64,000 nucleotides of DNA from Polaribacter ponticola (GTDB lineage: Bacteria; Bacteroidota; Bacteroidia; Flavobacteriales; Flavobacteriaceae): NCBI RefSeq assembly GCF_026191475.2, contig NZ_JAOSLC020000003.1, positions 496,001 to 560,000 on the forward strand, in the 5' to 3' direction. A model generated the notes under the pieces. That model saw only the letters and a program-made list of their open reading frames with translations, was not told the DNA's origin and did not search any database. Position numbers and translations under genes: made by a program. Positions 19,450 to 27,306 of the stretch are shown piece after piece; position 1 is the first letter of the stretch, and every line of letters begins with the position of its first letter.

Positions 19450-20006
19450 GAAAAAAGTTTATTATCTAACTTTTTAAATAAGTAATAATAAATTTTAGCT
19501 AAGACAACACCTGTTAAGATACCTACAGATATATCTAACGGAAAGTGTACACCTAAATACAACCTACTATATGCAAAAATTAAAGGAAACAATAAGATAA
19601 AGTAAGTATACTTATATTTTTCTCTTAATAAAAGAATTACAAATACAGAGAAAAATGTAGATGTTGTTGCATGACCAGAAATAAAACTATGACTTTGCGG
19701 ATTTATTAACGTTCTTAATAAATGCTTAATTTCTAAATCATTATTTGGTCTAAGTCTTCCAACAGTGTCTTTAATTAGATTTGTGAACTGATCTGAAAAA
19801 GCTACTAATAAAATTAGAGCAAAAATCACAAATCCACCACGTTTCCAACCAAAACTTTTAATTACAAGATAGAAAACAAAAAGAAACAATGGGCTCCAAT
19901 AAAATTGATTGGTAATTACCAACCAAAATGAATCCCATTGCTCATTTCCTAAATTATTTAAGAAAACTAATAACTCTTTGTCTTTTTGTATTATTGAATC
20001 GAACAA
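19446..20006 (-). CDS. PAP2 family membrane phosphatase
   Basis: A 186-residue phosphatase of the type-2 phosphatidic acid/undecaprenyl-pyrophosphate family with about five membrane segments. All three catalytic motifs are present: KDTVGRLRP, FISGHA and SRLYLGVHFPLD. Likely substrates are lipid phosphates at the inner membrane, such as undecaprenyl diphosphate. The best start is TTG at 20006, one base after the stop of the upstream isomerase gene, suggesting translational coupling. Its convergence with the LtaS-like enzyme gives two envelope-phosphate enzymes side by side. Confidence 0.9.
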   Translation of the reverse strand: MFDSIIQKDKELLVFLNNLGNEQWDSFWLVITNQFYWSPLFLFVFYLVIKSFGWKRGGFVIFALILLVAFSDQFTNLIKDTVGRLRPNNDLEIKHLLRTLINPQSHSFISGHATTSTFFSVFVILLLREKYKYTYFILLFPLIFAYSRLYLGVHFPLDISVGILTGVVLAKIYYYLFKKLDNKLFS

Positions 20007-20007
20007 A

Positions 20008-21164
20008 TTATTTTGCTATTTCTAAAATTTCTACTTCAAAAACTAAATCAGATTTTGCAGGAAAAGGGCCATATTTTGTTTCTCCAAAACCAATATAATA
20101 AGGTATAAATAACCTTGCTTTTTCTCCAACTCTTAACGTTGCTGCACCTTCTTTAAAACCAGTAATCATAGGTCTCTTAGCATCATCTAACTGAAAAACA
20201 AATGGCTGACTACTATCTTCTGTAGATTGTATTCTATTACCATCTGCAGTATATAAAGTAAAATGAGATTTTACAGGTTTATTTGCTACAACTTTTTTAC
20301 CTGAAGGATTTTTTTAAGCATTAAAATTCGCAAACCGGAATCTGTTTTAACAGCTTTAGATTCGTCCATTTTATTTAAAAATATAGTTTTATCTTTTAAG
20401 TATTTAGAATACCTAGCTTCTTCTTCTAATGCCGCTTTCTTCTTTAATTCTTTTTCCGTTTCACTAGATTTTAATAATTCAGATTCAAAAACCTTAGAAG
20501 CATTAAACGCTTTCGCTTTAGCTCCTATTCTAATAATTTTAACAGTATTAATAGTATCACTTTTTCGAATACTATTAACCGCTACCATTCTTATAGAATC
20601 GATTGCCTTAACTAACTTTAAAGAATCTTTAATTTTAGTTTTTAATGCTGTCAATTGTAATGAATTTACAACCGTTTTTCCAAAAACAGTGTGTTTTGCA
20701 TCTAAATAAGGTATTTCTTTATGCGTGATAAAAAACTGACTCCCATTTGCATTCGGACCAGGATTTGCCATAGATAAAACACCTGCGTCATCATGACTGT
20801 TAATCAACTTACCGTTCTCGTCTTTAACAAATTCATCTGCAAATGTAAATCCCGGACTACCTGTACCAGTTGCCGTAGGATCACCACCTTGAATAATAAA
20901 ATTATCTACAACTCTATGAAAAGTTAAACCATCATAGTATTTTACGCCTTTAAACTCTTCAGAAACCTTGGTATTCGTTCCTTCTGCTAAAGAAACAAAA
21001 CTAGCAACCGTCATAGGAACTTCTTCTACAAAAAGCTCTAATAAAATATCGCCTTTATCTGTAACTATTTCTGCATATAAACCCTCTTCTAAATTTTTAT
21101 ATTTAGCAGGTGTACAAGCTATTAAAAGCGTAAAAGCGATTAAAACGAAAACATTTTTCTTCAT
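20008..21164 (-). CDS. Cyclophilin-FKBP fusion lipoprotein, peptidyl-prolyl isomerase (frameshifted)
   Basis: Envelope prolyl isomerase with two domains. A lipoprotein signal ends LLIAC (Cys about 17). A cyclophilin domain (about 30-190) shows LTFHRVVDNFIIQGGDP, GSQFFIT and HTVFGK. A charged helical linker and a C-terminal FKBP domain follow (VEILEIAK at the end). The frame breaks at T7 on the plus strand (20309-20315). With eight bases it reads LMLKKNPSGKKVV and continues to a TAA at 20010-20008, giving about 385 residues. Last of three isomerase genes in a row, each directly abutting the next. Confidence 0.9.
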
Positions 21165-21873
21165 CTACTTTTTTGTAATCTCTAAAATTTCTACTTCAAA
21201 AATTAAAGCCGAATAAGGTTTAATTAATTGACCTCTTTGTTGAACTCCATAACCTAATTCTTGAGGAATAAATAATCTATATTTAGCACCCTTATTCATT
21301 AATGTTAATCCTTCATTAAATCCTTTAATAAATTGATTTGCATTAGACTCATAAGGTTTATTTTTTTCAACAGTACTATCAAAAACCTTACCATCTCATA
21401 GTAGTACCATGATAATGAATTTTAATTTTATCTGTTGGTAAAACTTTATCTCCTTTACCTTCTTTTAAAACGATATATTGTAAACCACTATCTGTAGTTA
21501 CTACACCTTCTTTCACTCCGTTTTCAGCTAAAAAATCTTTTCCTGCTTTTTTAATATCTCCAAATTTAGCCTCAGCATCTTTAGTTCTTTTTGCTGTTTG
21601 TTGTCTTTGGAAAAAACCTCTTAGAAAAGTATTTAATTCTTTTTGATCAATTAATAAATTAGTAGAATCAGTTCCGTTTCTATAACCTTGTAAAAACAAA
21701 TCAGTATTAGCGTTTTCTAAATTAGCTTTTACCTTAATAGCCATATCCATTCCTAAAGCATAACTTGCAGAATCTATTTCCGTTTCTAATGATTTAACAT
21801 CTGCTTTTTGATTTCCACATGAAATCATTGTTGCTGTAACTGCGAAAATTGCTAACGTTTTTAATACTCTCAT
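21165..21873 (-). CDS. FKBP-type peptidyl-prolyl isomerase lipoprotein (frameshifted)
   Basis: FkpA/Mip-like secreted isomerase. The signal ends ATMISC (Cys about 19). A helical dimerisation region (DSASYALGMDMAIKV) precedes the FKBP domain (SGLQYIVLKEGKG, IHYHGTT). The frame breaks at about 21394-21400, just after HYHGTT. Removing one base lets the protein continue DGKVFDST through QELGYGV to VEILEITKK and a TAG at 21167-21165, directly before the next ATG, giving about 235 residues. The break is not in a homopolymer, so a real mutation cannot be excluded, but the perfect junction with the next gene argues for an error. Confidence 0.88.
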
Positions 21874-21879
21874 TTTTAA

Positions 21880-22409
21880 TTATTTAATATTTATTAATGT
21901 TACTGTACTCTTTATTGATTTGTTAATTCCAATCTTATTACCATCTCCAGTTATACCAAAAGCACTGTACGAAGGTATCACAAAGGTAATTGTTTCTCCT
22001 GTTTTCATCAACTTTATTCCTTTCTGTAAACCAGAAATAAAATCTTCTTTATCTACTAAGTACTTTTTTATACCTAAACTTTGTTTACTATATATAACAG
22101 AATCGTTTAAATCTGTAATATTATATTCTATTGTTACTTCATTTCCTTTTACAGGGTTTTGCAACTCGTTTTCTACTTTATGTTTGTATGTATACCAAAA
22201 TCCATTTGAAGATTGTATATAAACATTTGTAGAGTCTTTTTTAATTAATTCAATAATTTTATTGTCTTCAACTTTATTTAAAGCAATAGATTCTTTAATA
22301 GTTTCCTTATAGAGTGTTGTAGATGTTTTAGGGTTAATTGGTCTTCTAGGTTCTATTTTAGAACAAGAAAAACAAATAACTAACAAAAAAACAAACAACT
22401 ATTTCTCAT
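21880..22409 (-). CDS. gldI: Gliding motility-associated isomerase lipoprotein GldI
   Basis: FKBP-type lipoprotein of the Bacteroidota gliding/T9SS machinery, identified by its RRPINPK segment after the lipid Cys, the FKBP domain (FVIPSYSAFGITGDGNKIG) and its place directly behind a DHH phosphoesterase gene, an arrangement I recall from Flavobacterium. The continuous frame starts only at TTG 22398, in frame right after the upstream stop. If the A7 run at 22385-22391 is one base short, an ATG at 22409 overlaps the upstream gene and yields MRNSCLFFLLVICFSC, a proper lipoprotein signal. I prefer that start (about 176 residues). Confidence 0.87.
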
Positions 22410-23427
22410 AAGACACTTCTAATTCAGTTTTATAAGTTGGTAATAAACTTGTAAATCTTGTTATTGTTTCTTCCATTGATAAATTAGACTTTCCGCCAGC
22501 AGCATTATCATGTCCTCCTCCATTAAAATGATTTCTAGAAAACTTATTTACAGAAAACTCTCCTTTAGATCTAAAAGAAATTTTAATTATATCTTGATCA
22601 TTGTCCTCAATAAAAATAGCAGCAAAAATAATTCCTTTTAAAGAAAGTGCATAATTTACAACCCCTTCTGTGTCTCCTTTTTGAAAATCAAATTGCTTTT
22701 TTTCTTTGTCTGATAAAGTAATAAAAGCTGTTTTATACTCTGGTAGAATTTGTAAATTACTTAATGCTTGTCCTAATAATAAAAGTCTATTATAAGAATT
22801 AGCATCATAAACATTATTATGAATTCTATCGTTTTGAGCACCTTTATCTATTAAATCTGCTATAATTCTATGTGTTGTACTCGATGTAGATCTAAATCTA
22901 AAAGAACCGGTATCTGTCATTATACCTGTATATAAACAAGTTGCAATATCAGCGTCTATTAAATCTAAATCATTATTTAATTCTATAAACTGATACACCA
23001 TTTGACAAGTAGAGCAAATAGTAACATCAGAATACATATATTTTACTTCATCTGGTTGTTGATGATGATCTATCATGGCAAAATCATTAGGGTATTTTTC
23101 TAAAGTATTTTGCATATCATTACCTACTCTGTGTAGTGCATTAAAATCTAACAGAAATATAATATCTGAATTTCGAATAGCTTTTTGAGATTGATTATTT
23201 TGCCAATCGAACCTATAAGTAGTCTCAGAACCTGGTAACCAATGTAAAAAATCTGGATACTCATTTGGTACAACAACAGTGCACGCATGTCCTTTTTTAT
23301 CTAAATAATGCTTTAAAGCCAATGTAGAACCCATAGCATCACCATCAGGATTTCTATGCCCAATTATAACTATGTTTTTAGGTTTTTCTAAAAAACCTTT
23401 TAATTCTTCAAATCCTTTTAAAATCAT
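22399..23427 (-). CDS. DHH family phosphoesterase (NrnA-like)
   Basis: A 342-residue DHH/DHHA1 phosphoesterase, probably degrading short oligoribonucleotides or pAp in the cytoplasm. Motifs seen are IIGHRNPDGDAMGSTLAL, FLLDFN, the eponymous DHH in AMIDHHQQPD, and the C-terminal RNA-binding GGGHDNAAGG. First gene of the group with gldI and the two isomerases. A TAnnTTCG-type box on the minus strand at 23441-23434 lies only 6 nt from the ATG. Confidence 0.93.
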   Translation of the reverse strand: MILKGFEELKGFLEKPKNIVIIGHRNPDGDAMGSTLALKHYLDKKGHACTVVVPNEYPDFLHWLPGSETTYRFDWQNNQSQKAIRNSDIIFLLDFNALHRVGNDMQNTLEKYPNDFAMIDHHQQPDEVKYMYSDVTICSTCQMVYQFIELNNDLDLIDADIATCLYTGIMTDTGSFRFRSTSSTTHRIIADLIDKGAQNDRIHNNVYDANSYNRLLLLGQALSNLQILPEYKTAFITLSDKEKKQFDFQKGDTEGVVNYALSLKGIIFAAIFIEDNDQDIIKISFRSKGEFSVNKFSRNHFNGGGHDNAAGGKSNLSMEETITRFTSLLPTYKTELEVSYEK

Positions 23428-23463
23428 AATTGGCGAATATACAATTTAATTAAAAAAATTATG

Positions 23464-23471
23464 TAATTTCG
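23464..23471 (+). promoter_or_regulatory. -7 box upstream of ndk
   Basis: TAATTTCG matches the TAnnTTCG variant and is followed by a GC-rich start-site-like CGCCG. It implies an 80-nt leader. No TTG at the expected distance. Confidence 0.4.
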
Positions 23472-23550
23472 CGCCGAATTTGTGAAACGCTTTTATTCTT
23501 AAAAGTTAATTTATAAAGTTTAAATAATAAAATTTAAAAATCAAAAAAAG

Positions 23551-23970
23551 ATGGCAACAAATAGAACATTTACAATGCTTAAACCAGATGCAGTAGAAAA
23601 CGGGCATACTGGAGCAATATTAGAAAAAATGAACGCTGCAGGATTTAGAATTGTAGCTTTAAAGAAAACTCAAATGACTAAAGCTGATGCTGAAACTTTT
23701 TATGCTGTGCATAATGAGCGTCCGTTTTTTGGTGAATTAGTTGAGTTTATGACTCGTGGACCAATTGTTGCTGCAATTTTAGAAAAAGATAATGCTGTAG
23801 AAGATTTTAGAACTTTAATTGGTGCTACAAACCCAGCTGATGCTGCAGAAGGAACTATTAGAAAATTATATGCTACTTCTATGGGAGAAAATGCTGTACA
23901 TGGTTCTGATTCTGACGAAAATGCGGAAATTGAAGGAAATTTTCACTTTTCTGGTAGAGAGCAGTTTTAA
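23551..23970 (+). CDS. ndk: Nucleoside diphosphate kinase
   Basis: Balances NTP pools by transferring a phosphate through an active-site histidine. 139 residues, the standard length. Motifs seen are [41 protein letters not shown] and the catalytic NAVHGSDS with the phospho-histidine. Single-gene unit with a strong terminator behind it. Confidence 0.98.
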   Translation: MATNRTFTMLKPDAVENGHTGAILEKMNAAGFRIVALKKTQMTKADAETFYAVHNERPFFGELVEFMTRGPIVAAILEKDNAVEDFRTLIGATNPADAAEGTIRKLYATSMGENAVHGSDSDENAEIEGNFHFSGREQF

Positions 23971-23991
23971 GAATTCTTAAAAGAAATATAT

Positions 23992-24025
23992 AAAAAACTC
24001 ATAACTTATTTGTTATGAGTTTTTT
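23992..24025. terminator. Terminator between ndk and the DUF721 gene
   Basis: AAAAAACTCATAAC (23992-24005), loop TTATTT, GTTATGAGTTTTTT (24012-24025): perfect 14-bp stem, usable from both convergent genes. Confidence 0.92.
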
Positions 24026-24031
24026 AGTTTA

Positions 24032-24328
24032 TTAGACTAACATTATTTTATTTATCAACTTATCTCCCATTTCTTCATTCATCATTTTAATTATTTTATC
24101 TTTACCATAACTTAATTCTTCTCTTAAAACAGAAGATTTTAATTGAATAATTAAAGTCTTGTTATGTAACTTTACAGAAGTTGTATGCGTTGCTACTCCT
24201 GGCCCCATCATTTTTGCCCAAGTTTCTTCAACTTTTATTTTCTGCATTCCTTTACTCAAGTTATTTTGCTTGATAAAAGTTTTCATTAAGTCTTCTATTG
24301 AAAAAGAATCATTTTCTCTCTTTGCCAT
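24032..24328 (-). CDS. DUF721 (DciA-like) protein
   Basis: A 98-residue DUF721 protein. Relatives (DciA) help load the replicative helicase DnaB. The core reads VEETWAKMMGPGVATHT followed by LIIQLKSSVLREELSYG, typical of the domain. It lies just downstream of recF on the same strand, the usual Bacteroidota arrangement, which supports a replication or repair role. The N-terminal stretch with SIEDLMKTFIKQNNL is the conserved short helix of Bacteroidota homologues. Confidence 0.85.
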   Translation of the reverse strand: MAKRENDSFSIEDLMKTFIKQNNLSKGMQKIKVEETWAKMMGPGVATHTTSVKLHNKTLIIQLKSSVLREELSYGKDKIIKMMNEEMGDKLINKIMLV

Positions 24329-24366
24329 TTATATTTAGCTTTTCTGTAATGGATTACTAAGTAAGT

Positions 24367-25445
24367 TTATAACTTAAAAATCTGATAAGGGTTATTACTT
24401 TGTTTTACTATATTTTCTGTTCTCTCTGAGTGTGTATCTGTTATAAAAATTTGACCAAACTCATTTTTATTTACCAATTCAATAATTTGTAAAACTCTAC
24501 TTTCATCTAGTTTATCAAAAATATCATCTAATAATAATATGGGAGTAACTTTAGATTGCTGTTTTATAAATTGAAATTGTGCCAATTTTAAAGCGATTAA
24601 ATAGGATTTTTGCTGTCCTTGAGAACCAAATTTTTTAATTGGATAGTTTTGAATTTCAAAACTTAAATCGTCTTTATGTATACCAGTTGTTGTGTATTGT
24701 ATAATTTTATCTTTTTCTAATGATTTCTGCAATAAATCTATTATAGAAGCATCATGTAATTGACTTTTATATTTTAAATTAACACTTTCTTTATCACCAG
24801 AAATAATTTGATACTTCTGGTTAAAAATAGGAATAAACTCTTCTAAAAAAGACTTTCTAATCTCAAATATTCTAGTTCCATATTCTGCTAGTTGATCATC
24901 ATAAACACTTAAATTTAAAGCATCAAAAGTTCTATTAGCTGCAAAATATTTTAACAAAGCATTTCTTTGACTTAATACTTTATTATATGAAATTAAATCT
25001 TGTAAATATTTTTTGTTCTGTTGAGATATAACTCCGTCTATAAATTTTCTACGAGTATCACTCCCTTCTGTTACTAAATCTCTATCTGCAGGAGATATAA
25101 TTACCAAAGGTATTTGACCTATATGCTCAGAAAATTTATCGTAACTCTTTCCATTTCTTTTTAAAACTTTTTTTGTCCTTTTTTTAAACTACAAACTATT
25201 TTCTCATTTCTATCATTTAAAACATAATCTCCCTCCACCATAAAAAAGGATTCACCATGTTTTATATTCTGAACAGCTATAGAATTAAAGTAACTTTTAG
25301 CAAAAGATAAATAATATATTGCATCTAAAACATTGGTTTTACCAACACCATTATTACCTACAAAGCAATTAATTTTCTGCTGAAAATCAAAAGATTGCGA
25401 TTCTATATTTTTAAAATTGACTAAAGAAATTTTTTGTAAATACAT
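24367..25445 (-). CDS. recF: DNA replication/repair protein RecF (frameshifted)
   Basis: SMC-like ATPase that helps load RecA at gaps. The N-terminal part has [16 protein letters not shown] and the Walker A motif GNNGVGKTN. The C-terminal part has [17 protein letters not shown] (signature) and [13 protein letters not shown] (Walker B). The frame breaks at T7 on the plus strand (25168-25174). With eight, the junction reads [19 protein letters not shown], as expected for RecF, and the gene is about 359 residues. Probably co-transcribed with the DUF721 gene. Confidence 0.94.
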
Positions 25446-25528
25446 GAATTAAACCCAAGTTTGAAAATGAATTGCAAATTATTGAAAATTTAGCGAATTA
25501 ACCGCTTTTAAAATCCAATTAAAAAAAC

Positions 25529-25536
25529 TATTTTTG
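25529..25536 (+). promoter_or_regulatory. -7 box of the TPR protein gene
   Basis: TATTTTTG matches TAnnTTTG and ends 24 nt before the ATG at 25561. Because an in-frame earlier start at 25534 would fall inside this box, it supports the later start. Confidence 0.5.
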
Positions 25537-25560
25537 TCGCCACTAATTTTTAAGGAAAAT

Positions 25561-26325
25561 ATGGCAACATACAAGAAAAAATATAAACCAGAAGGTAAAA
25601 AAGCAGAACAACAAGTTGAAGAGTTAGAAAGCACAACGGCTGAAGTATTTAATACTTTAGATGAAACTGCTTCTAAATCTGAACAATGGATAGAAAAAAA
25701 CAGTAAGCCTTTATTTACCGCATTAGTGGCTGTTGTAGTAATATTTTTAGCTTTTTTAGGGTATAACAAATATGTTTCTGAACCAAACGAATTAGAAGCA
25801 TCTAATGAATTAGCTTTTCCTAGAAAATATTTTGATGAGGCTGCAAATGCTGGATCTGGAATAGATTCTCTTTTAAATTTAGGTTTAGAAGGAGCAGATG
25901 GTAAATACGGTTTTTTAGACATTGCTAACTCTTACAGTGGAACAGATGCTGGAAACTTAGCTAACTATTACGCTGGTGTTTCATATTTACAAATGAAACA
26001 GTATGACAAAGCAATAGAATTTTTAAGTAAATTTAATTCTGATGATGAAATTTTAGCTCCTGTATCTTTAGGCGCTATTGGTGATGCTTTTTCTGACATT
26101 GACCAACAAGAAGATGCTTTAGACTATTACGAAAAAGCTGCCAACAAAAAAGCTAATGACTATACCACTCCTTTATTTTTATTTAAAGCAGGACAAACAG
26201 CCTTAAGTTTAAAAAAATATAGTAAAGCTGAACAATTATTTACTCAGATAAAAGAAAATTATTCTAAATCTGACCAAGGTAAAGACATTGAAAAATTTAT
26301 TAACGCTGCCAAATACGCAAATTAG
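25561..26325 (+). CDS. Membrane-anchored TPR protein
   Basis: A 254-residue protein with a cytoplasmic N-terminal tail rich in Lys/Glu, one transmembrane helix (about 50-70, LFTALVAVVVIFLAFLGYNKY) and then tetratricopeptide repeats (ANYYAGVSYLQMKQYDKAIE, GDAFSDIDQQEDALDYYEKA, KAGQTALSLKKYSKAEQLF). It resembles YfgM-type proteins that assist envelope protein folding at the translocon. The start ATG at 25561 is preferred to an in-frame upstream one because a promoter box overlaps the latter. It precedes ribH by 69 nt, and this gap holds a short repeat and a hairpin. Confidence 0.85.
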   Translation: MATYKKKYKPEGKKAEQQVEELESTTAEVFNTLDETASKSEQWIEKNSKPLFTALVAVVVIFLAFLGYNKYVSEPNELEASNELAFPRKYFDEAANAGSGIDSLLNLGLEGADGKYGFLDIANSYSGTDAGNLANYYAGVSYLQMKQYDKAIEFLSKFNSDDEILAPVSLGAIGDAFSDIDQQEDALDYYEKAANKKANDYTTPLFLFKAGQTALSLKKYSKAEQLFTQIKENYSKSDQGKDIEKFINAAKYAN

Positions 26326-26360
26326 GAATTAGTGTACAGGTTTTAGGAATTAGTAAAACC
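26323..26360. repeat. Short direct repeat and hairpin before ribH
   Basis: TTAGGAATTAGT occurs twice, about 20 nt apart, and GGTTTTA pairs with TAAAACC around the second copy. Comparable taggaattag strings recur between genes in other flavobacterial genomes (recall). No function assigned. Confidence 0.4.
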
Positions 26361-26394
26361 TAACTACTAAATAACTATCACTAAAAACTAAAAA

Positions 26395-26901
26395 ATGGCT
26401 ACAACCAATTTATCTTATTACGATAAAACAACAATCCCAAATGCGAAGACTTTTCGATTTGGGATTGTTGTTTCTGAATGGAATCCTGAGATTACTCAAA
26501 ACTTAAAAAAGGGAGCAATAGAAACATTCTTAGACTGTGGTGCTTCGAAAGAAAACATCATTTCTTGGGACGTACCTGGGAGTTTTGAATTAGTATATGG
26601 ATGTAAAAAAATGATTGAATCTCAAAAATTAGACGCAATTATTGCTATTGGTAATGTAATACAAGGAGAAACTAAACATTTCGATTTTGTTTGTGAAGGG
26701 GTTACTCAAGGAATTATTGATTTGAATGTGAATTATGATGTACCTGTAATATTTTGTGTTTTAACAGATAATACAAAACAACAATCTATTGATAGATCTG
26801 GTGGTAAATTAGGTAACAAAGGTATTGAATGCGCTGTTGCTGCAATTAAAATGGCTGCTATTAAAAATTTAGACAGAACATCAGAAAGTATTGGTTTTTA
26901 A
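26395..26901 (+). CDS. ribH: 6,7-dimethyl-8-ribityllumazine synthase
   Basis: Penultimate enzyme of riboflavin synthesis, condensing the pyrimidinedione with dihydroxybutanone phosphate; relatives assemble into a 60-mer capsid or a pentamer. 168 residues. Motifs seen are FRFGIVVSEWNPEIT, VPGSFELVYGCKKM, GNVIQGETKHFDFV with the catalytic His, and PVIFCVLT. Codons 11-27 form one of the strongest hairpins in the window (listed separately). No FMN riboswitch was recognised upstream. Confidence 0.96.
   Translation: MATTNLSYYDKTTIPNAKTFRFGIVVSEWNPEITQNLKKGAIETFLDCGASKENIISWDVPGSFELVYGCKKMIESQKLDAIIAIGNVIQGETKHFDFVCEGVTQGIIDLNVNYDVPVIFCVLTDNTKQQSIDRSGGKLGNKGIECAVAAIKMAAIKNLDRTSESIGF
26426..26473 (+). 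promoter_or_regulatory. Long hairpin inside the ribH coding start
   Basis: AAACAACAATCCCAAAT (26426-26442) is perfectly complementary to ATTTGGGATTGTTGTTT (26457-26473). Inside it CGAA (26444-26447) pairs with TTCG (26453-26456), with one bulged G and a 5-nt loop. The 21-bp stem begins 31 nt after the ATG. A chance 17-bp perfect pairing at this distance is very unlikely. It may affect ribH translation or mRNA stability; this is inference. Confidence 0.6.
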
Positions 26902-27030
26902 TAAGAATTTAAGAATTCTTTTAACATCAATCTTTGATGTATTCCATTAAATTCTTTAAATTTGAATTCCTTAAAATTGGTATAATAATTGATTTTATAG
27001 ATTATTATTCATCAATTCATTTCTAAAACT

Positions 27031-27306
27031 ATGGGATTCTTAAAAAGAACAAACAAAAAATTTGATTATCAGCCTCGTTATTATAAAGGAGAAGGAAATC
27101 CTTTTAAAATAGAGCATAAATTAGATCAGTTTAGAACTACAGCAGGAAAAAACAAAGGTTTAAAGTCTAAATTTTCTGACGCTATTGATGAGTTAAAAAC
27201 CTCTGATAAAGGCGTTAATAAAACAATTTTATATATAATATTTATTCTTGTTTTTATCTTCTTGTATATTATTGATTTTGATTTATCAATATTCTTAAGT
27301 AAATAA
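27031..27306 (+). CDS. Small membrane protein upstream of mutL
   Basis: A 91-residue protein: a basic soluble part (FDYQPRYYKGEGNPFKIEHK, DQFRTT) and one C-terminal transmembrane helix (TILYIIFILVFIFLYIIDF). I recognise it as a conserved Flavobacteriaceae protein found between ribH and mutL. Some databases attach a riboflavin-synthase name by proximity, which the sequence does not support. Its stop overlaps the mutL ATG (TAATG), so the two are translationally coupled. Confidence 0.8.
   Translation: MGFLKRTNKKFDYQPRYYKGEGNPFKIEHKLDQFRTTAGKNKGLKSKFSDAIDELKTSDKGVNKTILYIIFILVFIFLYIIDFDLSIFLSK

Noticed and set aside
25479..25922. 147-residue minus-strand frame opposite the TPR gene
   Set aside because: Ser/Lys/Pro-rich antisense of a good gene; no start context and no homology recognised.
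26326..26394. FMN riboswitch upstream of ribH
   Set aside because: None of the conserved FMN-aptamer segments is present; only short repeats were seen.
26902..27030. Possible terminator or attenuator after ribH (ACATCAA/TTGATGT and AAGAATT/AATTCTT hairpins)
   Set aside because: Stems are short, lack a T run and the following small gene appears to need its own start region; evidence too weak to call.
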